Shown: positions 1-8,466 of the stretch, piece after piece
How the letters are laid out: each line of letters starts with the position of its first letter
How positions within the stretch are numbered: the first letter of the stretch is position 1
Assembly: GCF_002920915.1 (NCBI RefSeq)
Contig: NZ_PQVF01000010.1
Coordinates: 1 to 64,000 of the forward strand
Direction of reading: 5' to 3'
Length of the DNA: 64,000 bases
Source of the DNA: Solitalea longa
GTDB lineage: Bacteria > Bacteroidota > Bacteroidia > Sphingobacteriales > Sphingobacteriaceae
Position numbers and translations under genes: made by a program
The notes under the pieces: generated by a model
What the model saw: the letters and a program-made list of their open reading frames with translations, nothing else
What the model was told of the DNA's origin: nothing
The model's database searches: none

Positions 1-1548
1 GTGGACGCTACGGGAGCGATCAGTGGTATGGCGCTCGGCACCAGCTATACGGTAACAGCGGATAATGGCAGCTGCAGTTCGGTGGCTTCGGCTTCGTTCA
101 GCAATGCAGCGATGCTGACGGTACCAACGGTATCGTTCACCCATACAAAAGACGCTACCTGTTCGTCGGGTAATGACGGTAAGGCTACTTTAACAATAAC
201 AGGAGGTTCTTCTCTAACTGTATCATGGACAAAAGATGGAGGGCCAATTGTTGCGCCTAACTTGAATGCTTTAAGTGCTGGTGTTTATCAGGTAACTGTA
301 TCAAGTGCTTGTGGTTCAATAACTCGAAGTATTACTATTAATACAATAAATCGTACACCATTAGCTTCTAATGATAGCTTCACAGGTACGTCGGGTGTGG
401 TAGTAAATGGTTCGGTTATTAGCAATGATTCTGATCCAGATGGGGACGCATTGACTTATACAGTTCAGGCAAATTCGAATTCTGGAACATTAGTAATGCA
501 GACGAATGGAACCTTTGCTTATACTCCTGTTGCAGGATTTAGTGGAACAGTTATTTATAACTATACAGCATCTGATCCATGCGGGGCAAGTGCTACTGCA
601 AGTCTTACTATTGTTATCAATCCACCAGCGGTTAATCGTGCTCCAGTTGCAGTAAATGATAATTACACCACAAATGAAGGAGTGGCTTTAATAGTTCAAG
701 CTCCAGGAATTATGGTTAACGATACCGATTTGGATGGAAATGCCTTAACCGCTCAACTGGTTTCTACTACAACAAATGGCACGTTGGTCTTAAATGCAAA
801 TGGTTCATTTACTTACACTCCAAATGCTGGTTTCTATGGTAATGATAGCTTTACCTATAAAGTTTATGATGGTAGTTTAAGTAGCAATGTAGCAACAGTT
901 GCAATTACAGTAAATCGTATAATTACGGATCTGGCTGTTACCAAAGTTTCGCAGGGCGTTAATGTAAAACGAAATGAAGTGTTTGAGTATCAAATTGTAG
1001 CCGAAAATAAAGGTACACATGATGCTACGGGTGTGAAAGTTGTTGATGTGTTTCCTTCTCAACTCGAATTAGTTGAGGTGGTAACAAACATAGAATCGGT
1101 TTCATTTAATCAATCGAATAAAACCCTTACCTGGAATGTAGGTAATTTGAGTGTAGGAAGTAGTCAAACCTTAATATTTAGGGCTAGATCAACTAAAGGA
1201 GGAACGGTTCAAAATTCAGCATTAATTGTAGGTAATCAGTATGATCCTATACAAGTGAATAATTTCGCAATCGACAAGCGTTTAATATTCGGCTTTATGA
1301 TTCCGAATGTATTTACTCCTAATGGTGATGGTGTTAATGATTTCTTTGTGATTGATGGAATCACTGATTCTGAAAATTCACTATTCATTTACAATCGTTG
1401 GGGTAACGAGGTATATCATTCCTTAAACTATAAAAATGATTGGAATGGCTCTGAATTGCCTTCAGGAACATATTATTATGTATTAAAAGTTAAAGACAAA
1501 GTCGGTAGCAAGGAAAGCCTTGCAGGCTATGTTGAGATACTCAGGTAA
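1..1548 (+). CDS. T9SS type B sorted multidomain adhesin, 3' part
   Basis: This is the C-terminal part of a large surface or secreted protein; the frame is open at base 1, so the true start lies upstream. Visible modules are a SprB-like repeat (about residues 45-115), two cadherin/VCBS-like Ig domains (about 118-210 and 214-305, both with the NDxDxDGxALT pattern), a DUF11-type repeat (about 310-420) and a CHU C-terminal domain (about 430-515) with VFTPNGDGVNDFF and YNRWGNEVY. That last domain is the type B signal for the type IX secretion system of Bacteroidota (gliding-motility-associated C-terminus). A role in adhesion or gliding is inferred. The first 180 bases are clearly richer in G+C than the rest, as if the upstream repeats have another history. 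A strong terminator follows the stop. Confidence 0.9.
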   Translation: MDATGAISGMALGTSYTVTADNGSCSSVASASFSNAAMLTVPTVSFTHTKDATCSSGNDGKATLTITGGSSLTVSWTKDGGPIVAPNLNALSAGVYQVTVSSACGSITRSITINTINRTPLASNDSFTGTSGVVVNGSVISNDSDPDGDALTYTVQANSNSGTLVMQTNGTFAYTPVAGFSGTVIYNYTASDPCGASATASLTIVINPPAVNRAPVAVNDNYTTNEGVALIVQAPGIMVNDTDLDGNALTAQLVSTTTNGTLVLNANGSFTYTPNAGFYGNDSFTYKVYDGSLSSNVATVAITVNRIITDLAVTKVSQGVNVKRNEVFEYQIVAENKGTHDATGVKVVDVFPSQLELVEVVTNIESVSFNQSNKTLTWNVGNLSVGSSQTLIFRARSTKGGTVQNSALIVGNQYDPIQVNNFAIDKRLIFGFMIPNVFTPNGDGVNDFFVIDGITDSENSLFIYNRWGNEVYHSLNYKNDWNGSELPSGTYYYVLKVKDKVGSKESLAGYVEILR

Positions 1549-1571
1549 TAATTTGTATTAACAATTAAACC

Positions 1572-1605
1572 AAGAAAGGCTCCAATTAGGAGCCTTTCTT
1601 AGTTT
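1572..1605 (+). terminator. Rho-independent terminator after the T9SS adhesin
   Basis: The arms AAGAAAGGCTCC and GGAGCCTTTCTT flank a five-base loop 25 bases after the stop codon. It separates the adhesin from panD. Confidence 0.85.
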
Positions 1606-1669
1606 ATATACTGAACAATTGTTCATCCGTTTTATTCAACCAAATACATTTACTAATTTTGCCCCCCTT

Positions 1670-2020
1670 ATGTTGATCCAAGTATTAAAGTCTAAGATAC
1701 ACCGGGTTAAAGTAACCCAGGCCGAATTGCATTATGTAGGTAGCATTACGATTGATGAAGATTTACTCGATGCTGCTAACATGATTGAAAATGAAAAGGT
1801 TCAGATTGTAAACATCAATAACGGTGAACGATTTGAAACCTATATTATTAAGGGAGAACGTGGAACCGGAACGGTTTGTTTAAATGGGCCTGCAGCCCGA
1901 AAAGTACAGGTGGGTGATATTGTGATTGTGATTTCATACGCAACCATGGATTTCGAAGAAGCCAAGAAGTATAAGCCAAACGTTATTTTCCCCGATCAGC
2001 AGAATCGATTAATCAAATAA
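1670..2020 (+). CDS. panD: Aspartate 1-decarboxylase (PanD)
   Basis: Converts L-aspartate to beta-alanine for pantothenate and CoA synthesis. It is a pyruvoyl enzyme made as a proenzyme that cleaves itself between Gly24 and Ser25. From the ATG at 1670 the product has 116 residues, and the YVGSIT motif falls exactly at Gly24-Ser25. An upstream in-frame start at 1619 would add 17 residues (FIRFIQPN...) foreign to the family and would shift the cleavage site, so I reject it. KSKIHRV at the N-terminus and the NGPAAR segment, which belongs to the active site, are typical. The next gene starts four bases after the stop, which suggests co-transcription. The panC and panB genes are not in the window. 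Confidence 0.95.
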   Translation: MLIQVLKSKIHRVKVTQAELHYVGSITIDEDLLDAANMIENEKVQIVNINNGERFETYIIKGERGTGTVCLNGPAARKVQVGDIVIVISYATMDFEEAKKYKPNVIFPDQQNRLIK

Positions 2021-2024
2021 TCAA

Positions 2025-3047
2025 TTGAATCAACGTATCAAATCTGTTTTGCAATACTCGCTGTTTATAGGCTTGGGTGTTGTAATGCTCTATCTGGCGT
2101 TCAGAGGCCAGAAGATCACTGAAATATTTTTAAAGCTCGAATCCGCTAATTTTTATTGGGTGGCCGTAGCCGCAGTTATTACCATGGCCTCCCATTTTGT
2201 TCGGGCCGTTCGATGGAATATGCTCATTGAGCCATTAGGACATCGGCCAAAGAACCTCAATACTTTCGCCGCGGTTTTAATTGGCTATGCAGCCAACTTT
2301 GCTTTTCCGCGCTTAGGGGAGGTGGCTCGTTGTGGCACCTTAACAAAAACGGATAATGTGCCAATGGATAAACTGATTGGAACTGTGATCGTGGAAAGGG
2401 TGGTTGATTTAATTTCTCTGGTAATTATACTGATTTTAACCGTTTTTCTTCAATTCAATAGAATCAGCAGTTTTGTTTATGATAATTTACTGAAAGGCAT
2501 CATTACAAAACTCCTTGCTAACACCACAACGTTAATTGTGATCATTGTATTGATCATAGGTTTAACCTTTGCTGCATTTAAACTTTTTAGCAGATTCAAA
2601 CAGGATATTTATCAATCCGCTATCGGTCAAAAAGTAATGGGATTGCTTGAAGGTATCGCCCATGGCTTAGCAAGTATTTCGAAGCTGCGCAATGTTTTTG
2701 GCTTCATATTTTATTCTGTTTTGCTTTGGACATTGTACCTGTTATCAACCTACACCATGTTTTTTGCCTTGGCTTCTACTGCAAACCTTACCTTGTTAAC
2801 CGCCTTGTTCGTGTTAACGGTAGGAAGCTTAGGAATGGCAGCACCTGTTCAAGGTGGTTTGGGTGCATTTCATTGGATTGTATCTAAAGGATTGATTCTT
2901 TATGGCATTGCTGAATTGGATGGCTTAGCATATGCTACCATTTCTCACGGAACGCAAACCTTAATGGTAATAAGTTTTGGTGGACTTAGCTTTTTGTGGC
3001 TGATGCTCAAGCGTGATAACAAAGCTAAATTAAGTTCCATATTATAG
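2025..3047 (+). CDS. YbhN/LPG-synthase-like integral membrane protein
   Basis: A 340-residue protein with about eight hydrophobic segments and the arrangement of the lysylphosphatidylglycerol synthase transmembrane (UPF0104/YbhN) family. Recognisable are the early SHFVRAVRWNMLI segment, FPRLGEVARC, VVERVVDLISL and the glycine-rich MAAPVQGGLGAFHWIVSKGL near the C-terminus. The family includes the membrane halves of MprF-type enzymes and proteins of unknown lipid-related function; no transferase domain is present. The start is a TTG only four bases after panD, with no earlier in-frame ATG, so the two genes probably share a transcript. The linkage to panD is common in Bacteroidota. The exact substrate is unknown. 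Confidence 0.82.
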   Translation: MNQRIKSVLQYSLFIGLGVVMLYLAFRGQKITEIFLKLESANFYWVAVAAVITMASHFVRAVRWNMLIEPLGHRPKNLNTFAAVLIGYAANFAFPRLGEVARCGTLTKTDNVPMDKLIGTVIVERVVDLISLVIILILTVFLQFNRISSFVYDNLLKGIITKLLANTTTLIVIIVLIIGLTFAAFKLFSRFKQDIYQSAIGQKVMGLLEGIAHGLASISKLRNVFGFIFYSVLLWTLYLLSTYTMFFALASTANLTLLTALFVLTVGSLGMAAPVQGGLGAFHWIVSKGLILYGIAELDGLAYATISHGTQTLMVISFGGLSFLWLMLKRDNKAKLSSIL

Positions 3048-3221
3048 TTCCATTGGTAATATGCGCTAAAACGCTAAGTATAGCCATCAATTATTGCCTT
3101 TAATATAATTTCGAAAGAAGAACTCAACCGTAAGATTGCTTTCTTCCAGTTTTTAGATGATAGGATAGCGTTTAATATTATACAACAACTTTAACTGGTT
3201 TAATCGACTAAATTAACCAGC

Positions 3222-3252
3222 GCCCGATAGTTATGCTATCGGGCATTTTTTT
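3222..3252 (+). terminator. Rho-independent terminator downstream of panD-ybhN
   Basis: The arms GCCCGATAG and CTATCGGGC flank the loop TTATG and are followed by a run of seven T. It lies 175 bases after the membrane-protein stop, so the transcript has a long 3' tail or a separate small RNA ends here. Confidence 0.8.
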
Positions 3253-3396
3253 GGTTGAAAATGATTTTTTTAAAAGTTCAAACTAATGACTTTCTAAGCT
3301 TGCCTATTATTTATTTTGAAGTTTTCAAAGAAAATAGACTGTTTTTTGAAATAGTATATTTTTTTTGAATTTATTTTATAAGCGTGGCTTTTGTAA

Positions 3397-3404
3397 TAGA
3401 TTTG
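3397..3404 (+). promoter_or_regulatory. Bacteroidota -7 element before acyl-CoA dehydrogenase
   Basis: TAGATTTG matches TAnnTTTG. The -33 region at the right distance is only T-rich (TTTT, 19-base spacer). Transcription would start near 3411, about 38 bases before the ATG at 3449. Confidence 0.45.
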
Positions 3405-3448
3405 ACCATCAATAACCTTATTTTAAAACCTTTAACCATACTGGTATT

Positions 3449-4588
3449 ATGAATTTTCAACTTACTGAAGAACACTTGATGATACAAAAGGCTGCACGAG
3501 ATTTTGCCCAAAATGAATTAAAGCCTGGAGTAATTGAACGTGATGAGCATCAAAAATTTCCTGCCGAACAAATTAAAAAACTGGGTGAACTTGGCTTTTT
3601 AGGTATGATGGTAGATCCTAAATACGGAGGCAGCGGCTTAGATGCGATTTCTTATGTGTTGGTAATGGAAGAACTTTCTAAAATTGATGCTTCGGCATCG
3701 GTGGTGGTTTCTGTTAATAATTCACTGGTATGCTACGGCCTGGAGAAGTACGGTAACGAAGAGCAAAAGCAAAAATATTTGGTTCCTCTTGCTACGGGGG
3801 AAGTTATCGGAGCTTTTTGCCTTTCAGAACCTGAAGCTGGTTCTGATGCAACTTCACAGCATACTACTGCAATTGACATGGGTGACCATTATTTATTGAA
3901 CGGTACCAAAAACTGGATCACCAATGGTAATAATGCATCTATCTATCTGGTAATTGCTCAAACCGATGTTTCAAAAGGTCATAAAGGTATAAACGCGTTT
4001 ATTGTTGAAAAAGGTATGCCGAGCTTTACGGTAGGTCCTAAAGAAAATAAATTAGGAATTCGTGGTTCCGATACTCATTCATTAATGTTTACTGATGTAA
4101 AGGTTCCTAAAGAAAACCGTATTGGTGAAGATGGTTTTGGGTTTAAGTTTGCCATGCAAACGTTAGAAGGCGGAAGAATTGGGATTGCCTCGCAGGCCTT
4201 AGGTATCGCTGCAGGGGCTTTTGAACTGGCCGTTCAATACGCCAAAGAGCGCAAGGCTTTTGGTAAGCCTATTGCTGATCACCAGGCTATACAGTTTAAG
4301 TTAGCTGATATGGCCACTGAGATTGAAGCTGCACGCATGTTATGTTTGAGAGCGGCGTGGTTGAAGGACCAAGGCCAACCATATGCTCAGGCAAGCGCTA
4401 TGGCCAAATTATTTGCATCAGAAGTAGCTATGAAAACTACGGTTGAAGCCGTTCAGGTACACGGTGGCTACGGATTTGTAAAAGAGTACCATGTTGAGCG
4501 TTTGATGCGTGATGCGAAGATCACCCAAATTTATGAGGGAACTTCTGAAATTCAGCGCATTGTAATTGGTAGAGAAGTATTGAAATAG
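3449..4588 (+). CDS. Acyl-CoA dehydrogenase (short/medium-chain type)
   Basis: FAD flavoprotein that introduces the alpha-beta double bond into acyl-CoA in fatty-acid or branched-chain amino-acid breakdown, passing electrons to ETF. The 379 residues are the usual length of the butyryl/isovaleryl class. Both family signatures are present: FCLSEPEAGSDA at about 125-136, and the C-terminal block with YEGTSEIQR. The catalytic base is Glu363 in QIYEGTSE, the position used by short- and medium-chain enzymes. QVHGGYGF precedes it. The gene stands alone with its own promoter element and terminator; no ETF or hydratase gene is next to it. Chain-length preference cannot be fixed by eye. Confidence 0.93.
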   Translation: MNFQLTEEHLMIQKAARDFAQNELKPGVIERDEHQKFPAEQIKKLGELGFLGMMVDPKYGGSGLDAISYVLVMEELSKIDASASVVVSVNNSLVCYGLEKYGNEEQKQKYLVPLATGEVIGAFCLSEPEAGSDATSQHTTAIDMGDHYLLNGTKNWITNGNNASIYLVIAQTDVSKGHKGINAFIVEKGMPSFTVGPKENKLGIRGSDTHSLMFTDVKVPKENRIGEDGFGFKFAMQTLEGGRIGIASQALGIAAGAFELAVQYAKERKAFGKPIADHQAIQFKLADMATEIEAARMLCLRAAWLKDQGQPYAQASAMAKLFASEVAMKTTVEAVQVHGGYGFVKEYHVERLMRDAKITQIYEGTSEIQRIVIGREVLK

Positions 4589-4628
4589 GTAAGACTGATT
4601 AAAACAGATTACATTCAATAAATTGGAG

Positions 4629-4654
4629 AAGCGGCTTTTTATGCCGCTTTTTTT
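4629..4654 (+). terminator. Rho-independent terminator after acyl-CoA dehydrogenase
   Basis: The arms AAGCGGC and GCCGCTT surround a TTTTTAT loop and are followed by a T run, 40 bases after the stop. Confidence 0.85.
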
Positions 4655-4727
4655 ATGATGTTTTTTAAACTTTTAAATTTTACAAATGTTTTATAGTAAA
4701 TTGATAGATTGAGTAGGGATCTGTGAT

Positions 4728-4736
4728 TATTTTTGC
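4728..4736 (+). promoter_or_regulatory. Bacteroidota -7 element before the TlpA-like lipoprotein gene
   Basis: TATTTTTGC matches TAnnTTTGC exactly. No good -33 box lies at 19-21 bases. The predicted 5' leader to the ATG at 4829 is about 85 bases. Confidence 0.5.
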
Positions 4737-4828
4737 GAATAATTTAAAACTTCATTTAAAAACTTTTTGTATTAGTAGGTTTTATAGCTTTGGCCGCAAT
4801 ATTTATGATGGCTTCATCAAATTATAAC

Positions 4829-6076
4829 ATGAAATTTATAGGTTACTTATTTGTTTTAGGGACATTACTTTCTTCCTGCGTTAATAAGAACGTTACAATT
4901 ATGCAGGAGGGTGTTTGGAGAACCACTCTTAGAACTGAATCGGGTCGCGAAATTCCGTTTAACTTCAACTTTAGCCACGGCAAAGATGATATGCCTTTTG
5001 TAGAAATTATGAATGGCGAGGAAAGACTGCGTGTTGATGATATTCGAATAACCAATGATTCTGTATTTATAAAAATGCCTTTTTTTGACTCGGAATTTAA
5101 AGGCCGTTTTGAAGGGGATTTAATTAAGGGGGAGTGGGTAAAGCATTTGGCTGATAAAGACGTGGCCATGAAATTTGTTGCTGAACCTGATACCTATTGG
5201 CGTTTTATCGAATCTAAGATCACTGCAAAAGAGAATGTTACCGGGCGTTGGTCAACTACATTTGTTGCCGATAAAGATACAACTGCAGCTATAGGTGAAT
5301 TCGTTCAGCATGATAACAAATTAACGGGAACTTTTTTAACCACAACCGGTGATTACCGATATCTTGAAGGTACAGTTGCTGGCGATGAGTTTTATTTATC
5401 GTGCTTTGATGGAGGTCATGCTTACTTATTTACGGGAAGAATCGAAAATCAAAAGATCATAGAAGGCAAATTTTATTCGGGATTAAGTCATATTGAAAAC
5501 TGGACGGCCATAAAAGATGAGAAAGCGACGCTTCCAGACGCCTATTCTTTGGCAAAGCTGAAGGAGGGTCAGAAAAGGCTCGATTTTGCTTACCCTGATT
5601 TGAATCGTCAAATAGTTTCATTGAAAGATCCTAAGTTTAAAGATAAGGTGATAGTGGTGCAATTGTTAGGCTCATGGTGCCCTAATTGTATGGATGAAAC
5701 TAAGTTTCTTGCCGACTTTTATAAGCAGAACAAGAGCAAAGGGCTTGAAATAGTAGGATTGGCTTTTGAACGGACTTCAAATTTTGAACGTTCAAAAAAT
5801 TCGGTAATGAAATTTAAAAATCGTTTTGATGTGCAATATGATCTGCTGATCACTAATAAAACCAGTGATTCGAAACAGCGAAATGAGGCACTTCCAATGC
5901 TTGATCATATAGTAGGTTTTCCAACTACTATAATTATTGGAAAAGATGGCGAGGTGAGAAAAATTCATACGGGCTTTAACGGGCCGGGTACAGGCAAACA
6001 TTATGATGATTTCGTTAAAGAGTTTTCAACCTATATTAATGAATTGCTTGCCGAACAGGCTAAGCCCAATGCTTAA
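4829..6076 (+). CDS. TlpA-like thioredoxin-fold lipoprotein
   Basis: A predicted lipoprotein with a C-terminal thioredoxin-like (TlpA/AhpC-TSA) domain. The ATG at 4829 gives MKFIGYLFVLGTLLSSC, a signal peptide ending in an LSSC lipobox; starts at 4790 (TTG) or 4805 (ATG) would bury it, so I chose 4829 (415 residues). The middle 200 residues form a beta-rich domain seen in Bacteroidota thioredoxin-like lipoproteins, perhaps DUF4369-like. The redox motif is GSWCPNCMDET (WCPNC, a CxxC), followed by the cis-proline region GFPTTIIIGKDG. It probably reduces disulfides in the periplasm. It is monocistronic by context: a long hairpin follows and the next gene has its own lipoprotein signal. Confidence 0.85.
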   Translation: MKFIGYLFVLGTLLSSCVNKNVTIMQEGVWRTTLRTESGREIPFNFNFSHGKDDMPFVEIMNGEERLRVDDIRITNDSVFIKMPFFDSEFKGRFEGDLIKGEWVKHLADKDVAMKFVAEPDTYWRFIESKITAKENVTGRWSTTFVADKDTTAAIGEFVQHDNKLTGTFLTTTGDYRYLEGTVAGDEFYLSCFDGGHAYLFTGRIENQKIIEGKFYSGLSHIENWTAIKDEKATLPDAYSLAKLKEGQKRLDFAYPDLNRQIVSLKDPKFKDKVIVVQLLGSWCPNCMDETKFLADFYKQNKSKGLEIVGLAFERTSNFERSKNSVMKFKNRFDVQYDLLITNKTSDSKQRNEALPMLDHIVGFPTTIIIGKDGEVRKIHTGFNGPGTGKHYDDFVKEFSTYINELLAEQAKPNA

Positions 6077-6093
6077 AAAATAACTATTTTATC

Positions 6094-6154
6094 AGCTCCC
6101 ATCATTTTTCAATTAAACAACTTATACTTGTTCTTTTGGAGAATGATGGGAGCT
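6094..6154 (+). terminator. Long-loop hairpin terminator between the two lipoprotein genes
   Basis: A stem of about 14-15 pairs is formed by AGCTCCCATCATTTT (6094-6108) and GAATGATGGGAGCT (6141-6154), with a loop of about 31 bases. A TTCATTTTA stretch follows. The loop is unusually long, so it may also act as an mRNA 3' stabiliser. Confidence 0.6.
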
Positions 6155-6193
6155 TCATTTTACTGAAATCTAATTGAGCAAAAAACAAAACGT

Positions 6194-8344
6194 ATGATCG
6201 GTAAGAAAATTACAATTTTAACAGTTACAGCTTTTATTTCATTAGCGGCGTGTTCGAGTACCAAGCCCATACAATTACCCGAATTGGTTATTAGTGCCAA
6301 CTCCAATAAAACAATTGAAACTGCTGATTCATTACATCGTAATCGCCATTACTACGCAACTTACACCACAATAAATGATTTGCTTAACACCAAACTCGAT
6401 TTAAAATTTGATTGGGACAGTGCTTTTGTAATGGGTAAAGCAGTGTTAAAATTCAAGCCTTATTTCTATGCCACCGATTCGTTAACCTTAAGTGCAAAAG
6501 GTTTTAGATTGAACGAAGTAGCTTTGGTCAAAGGGACCACTAAGCTGCCTTTAAAGTACACCTATGATGGCAAGCATATTTTTATTCAGTTGGATAAAAC
6601 CTATAAACGGGATGAAGAATACAGTATTGCCGTTGATTATGTGGCTATGCCTAATAAACTGGTTGTAAAAGGGAGCGACGCTATAACTCAAGACAAGGGT
6701 TTGTATTTTATTAATAATGATGGAAAAGAGCCAAACAAGCCTAAACAGATCTGGAGTCAGGGCGAAACAGAGGCCAATTCATGTTGGTTTCCTACTATTG
6801 ATGGGCCTCAGGAAAAGCATACCCAGGAAATTACCTTAACTGTGGATAAAGAATACCTGACCTTATCAAATGGTTTGATGATTAGCTCCACAGCTAATGC
6901 CGACGGAACCCGAACCGATGTTTGGAAACAGGATAAGCTGCATAGCACTTATCTTACCATGATTGCCATTGGTGATTTTGCGGTTACAAAAGATAAATGG
7001 CGCAATATTGAGGTTAACTATTATGTTGAGCCTGAATATGCAAAATATGCTAAACTGATATTTGGCAACACGCCTGAAATGATCGAGTTCTATTCAAAAA
7101 AATTAGGAGTTGATTATGCATGGGATAAATACTCGCAAATTGTAGTAAGGGATTTCGTTTCAGGTGCCATGGAAAATACAACAGCAACAGTGCATTACGA
7201 CAAATTGCAGATGACCGATCGTGAGTATTTGGACGAAACACATGAGGATATTATATGCCATGAATTGTTGCACCATTGGTTTGGCGATTTGGTAACTGCC
7301 GAGTCTTGGCCAAATCTTCCGTTGAATGAATCATTTGCTACCTATGGTGAATATTTATGGTACGAGTATAAATATGGCAGAGCTGAAGCTGATATTAAAA
7401 GCCAGATGGATATGATGGCTTATTTAAGCTCTAAGGAAGATGCTTCAAAAAACCTTATCCGGTTTGATGTAGATGACCGCGAAAAAATGTTCGATTTGGT
7501 TTCTTACCAAAAGGGAGGACGTGTTTTACATATGCTGCGTAAATACGTAGGTGATGATGCCTTTTATGCTGCACTTAAATTGTATTTAACAGAGCATCGT
7601 TTTTCAACAGCTGAAATTCATGACCTGCGTATGGCTTTTGAAAAGGTAACCGGCGAGGATCTGAATTGGTTCTTTAATCAATGGTTCATGGCTGCCGGAC
7701 ATCCGGAGGTCAGTATTGCTACTACTTACAATGAAGCCAACAAACAAGTTGAGATCAATGTAGCGCAGCTTCAAAACCTTAGCAATGCTCCAATTTATAA
7801 ACTTCCGATTGATGTTGATTTCTATAGCAACGGTAAAGTAGAACGTAAACGCATTATTATAAATCAAGCCTCGCAAAAGTTTATTTTCAGTTTTGATAAA
7901 AAGCCTGAGCTGGTAAATTTTGATGCCGAGAAAATGTTGCTGGGTTTAAAAAGAGAGACAAAAACACGTGAAGACTGGGTAAACCAGTTTAATATGGCTC
8001 CATTGTTTATGGATAAAGTAGAGGCTTTGTCATATTTAGAGTATTACAGTTCTTTTGAGGATGTTCAGGCGGTTATCAAAAAAGCGTTAACTGATAAAAT
8101 TTGGGGTATCCGGATTTTCGCTTTGCAAAACCTTGCATCTGTTCCTCAAAGTGCACGCGAGCAATTTTACCCGATGGTGGTAAATGCTGCTAAAACGGAC
8201 GAAAAATCTTATGTACGTGCTTCAGCTTTGGCCACCTTATCCGAAGTATATAAATCAAAAGACAACAAATCGGTTTATACAGAAATGTTAAAAGATAAAT
8301 CTCCAATGGTAGAAGAATCAGCTAAGCTATTACTGCAGAAATAG
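6194..8344 (+). CDS. M1 family zinc aminopeptidase, lipoprotein
   Basis: Cleaves N-terminal residues from peptides, here probably at the periplasmic or outer surface because the N-terminus carries a lipobox (FISLAAC, Cys20). Family hallmarks are the exopeptidase motif GAMEN and the zinc site HELLH (His356, Glu357, His360) followed 18 residues later by NE with Glu379 as third ligand. After the catalytic region (about 120-500) come a beta domain and a C-terminal helical region with HEAT-like repeats (about 600-716), where other M1 enzymes have the ERAP1-like C domain. The 716 residues suit Bacteroidota M1 lipoproteins. No neighbour hints at a specific substrate. Confidence 0.92.
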   Translation: MIGKKITILTVTAFISLAACSSTKPIQLPELVISANSNKTIETADSLHRNRHYYATYTTINDLLNTKLDLKFDWDSAFVMGKAVLKFKPYFYATDSLTLSAKGFRLNEVALVKGTTKLPLKYTYDGKHIFIQLDKTYKRDEEYSIAVDYVAMPNKLVVKGSDAITQDKGLYFINNDGKEPNKPKQIWSQGETEANSCWFPTIDGPQEKHTQEITLTVDKEYLTLSNGLMISSTANADGTRTDVWKQDKLHSTYLTMIAIGDFAVTKDKWRNIEVNYYVEPEYAKYAKLIFGNTPEMIEFYSKKLGVDYAWDKYSQIVVRDFVSGAMENTTATVHYDKLQMTDREYLDETHEDIICHELLHHWFGDLVTAESWPNLPLNESFATYGEYLWYEYKYGRAEADIKSQMDMMAYLSSKEDASKNLIRFDVDDREKMFDLVSYQKGGRVLHMLRKYVGDDAFYAALKLYLTEHRFSTAEIHDLRMAFEKVTGEDLNWFFNQWFMAAGHPEVSIATTYNEANKQVEINVAQLQNLSNAPIYKLPIDVDFYSNGKVERKRIIINQASQKFIFSFDKKPELVNFDAEKMLLGLKRETKTREDWVNQFNMAPLFMDKVEALSYLEYYSSFEDVQAVIKKALTDKIWGIRIFALQNLASVPQSAREQFYPMVVNAAKTDEKSYVRASALATLSEVYKSKDNKSVYTEMLKDKSPMVEESAKLLLQK

Positions 8345-8378
8345 TAAGATTTATGGTAAATCATTGAAATTAACACGG

Positions 8379-8410
8379 TTTGCAAGCGGAATAAATTTTA
8401 TTATCTTTGC
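8379..8410 (+). promoter_or_regulatory. Near-consensus primary sigma promoter of rimP-nusA-infB
   Basis: TTTG at 8379-8382, a 19-base spacer, then TATCTTTGC at 8402-8410. This is an essentially perfect match to the Bacteroidota -33/-7 consensus. Transcription should start near 8415, leaving a leader of about 50 bases before rimP. Confidence 0.85.
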
Positions 8411-8422
8411 GGGGCAAAAGAG

Positions 8423-8449
8423 AAAAGAGGGGACAGAGTCCCCTCTTTT
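8423..8449 (+). promoter_or_regulatory. Leader hairpin with terminator features upstream of rimP
   Basis: A perfect stem of 11-12 pairs (AAAAGAGGGGAC and its complement) with a 3-5 base loop ends in TTTT and is followed by GTTTATTATTA. It sits about 8 bases after the predicted transcription start and 17 bases before the rimP ATG. It may be an attenuator or a 5' stabilising hairpin; see findings. Confidence 0.7.
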
Positions 8450-8466
8450 GTTTATTATTAAGTTAG

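Larger units (their letters stand above)
3048..3448. other. 401-base intergenic region
   Basis: No ORF is credible here. It holds an imperfect hairpin at 3195-3220 (arms CTGGTTtAAT and ATTAACCAG, one bulged T), an intrinsic terminator at 3222-3252 and, close to the next gene, an AT-rich stretch with a -7 promoter element at 3397-3404. The first 145 bases show nothing I recognise. Confidence 0.6.

Noticed and set aside
1619-1669. Upstream start of panD adding 17 residues
   Set aside because: It would move the Gly-Ser self-cleavage site from 24/25, and the extension is unlike the family.
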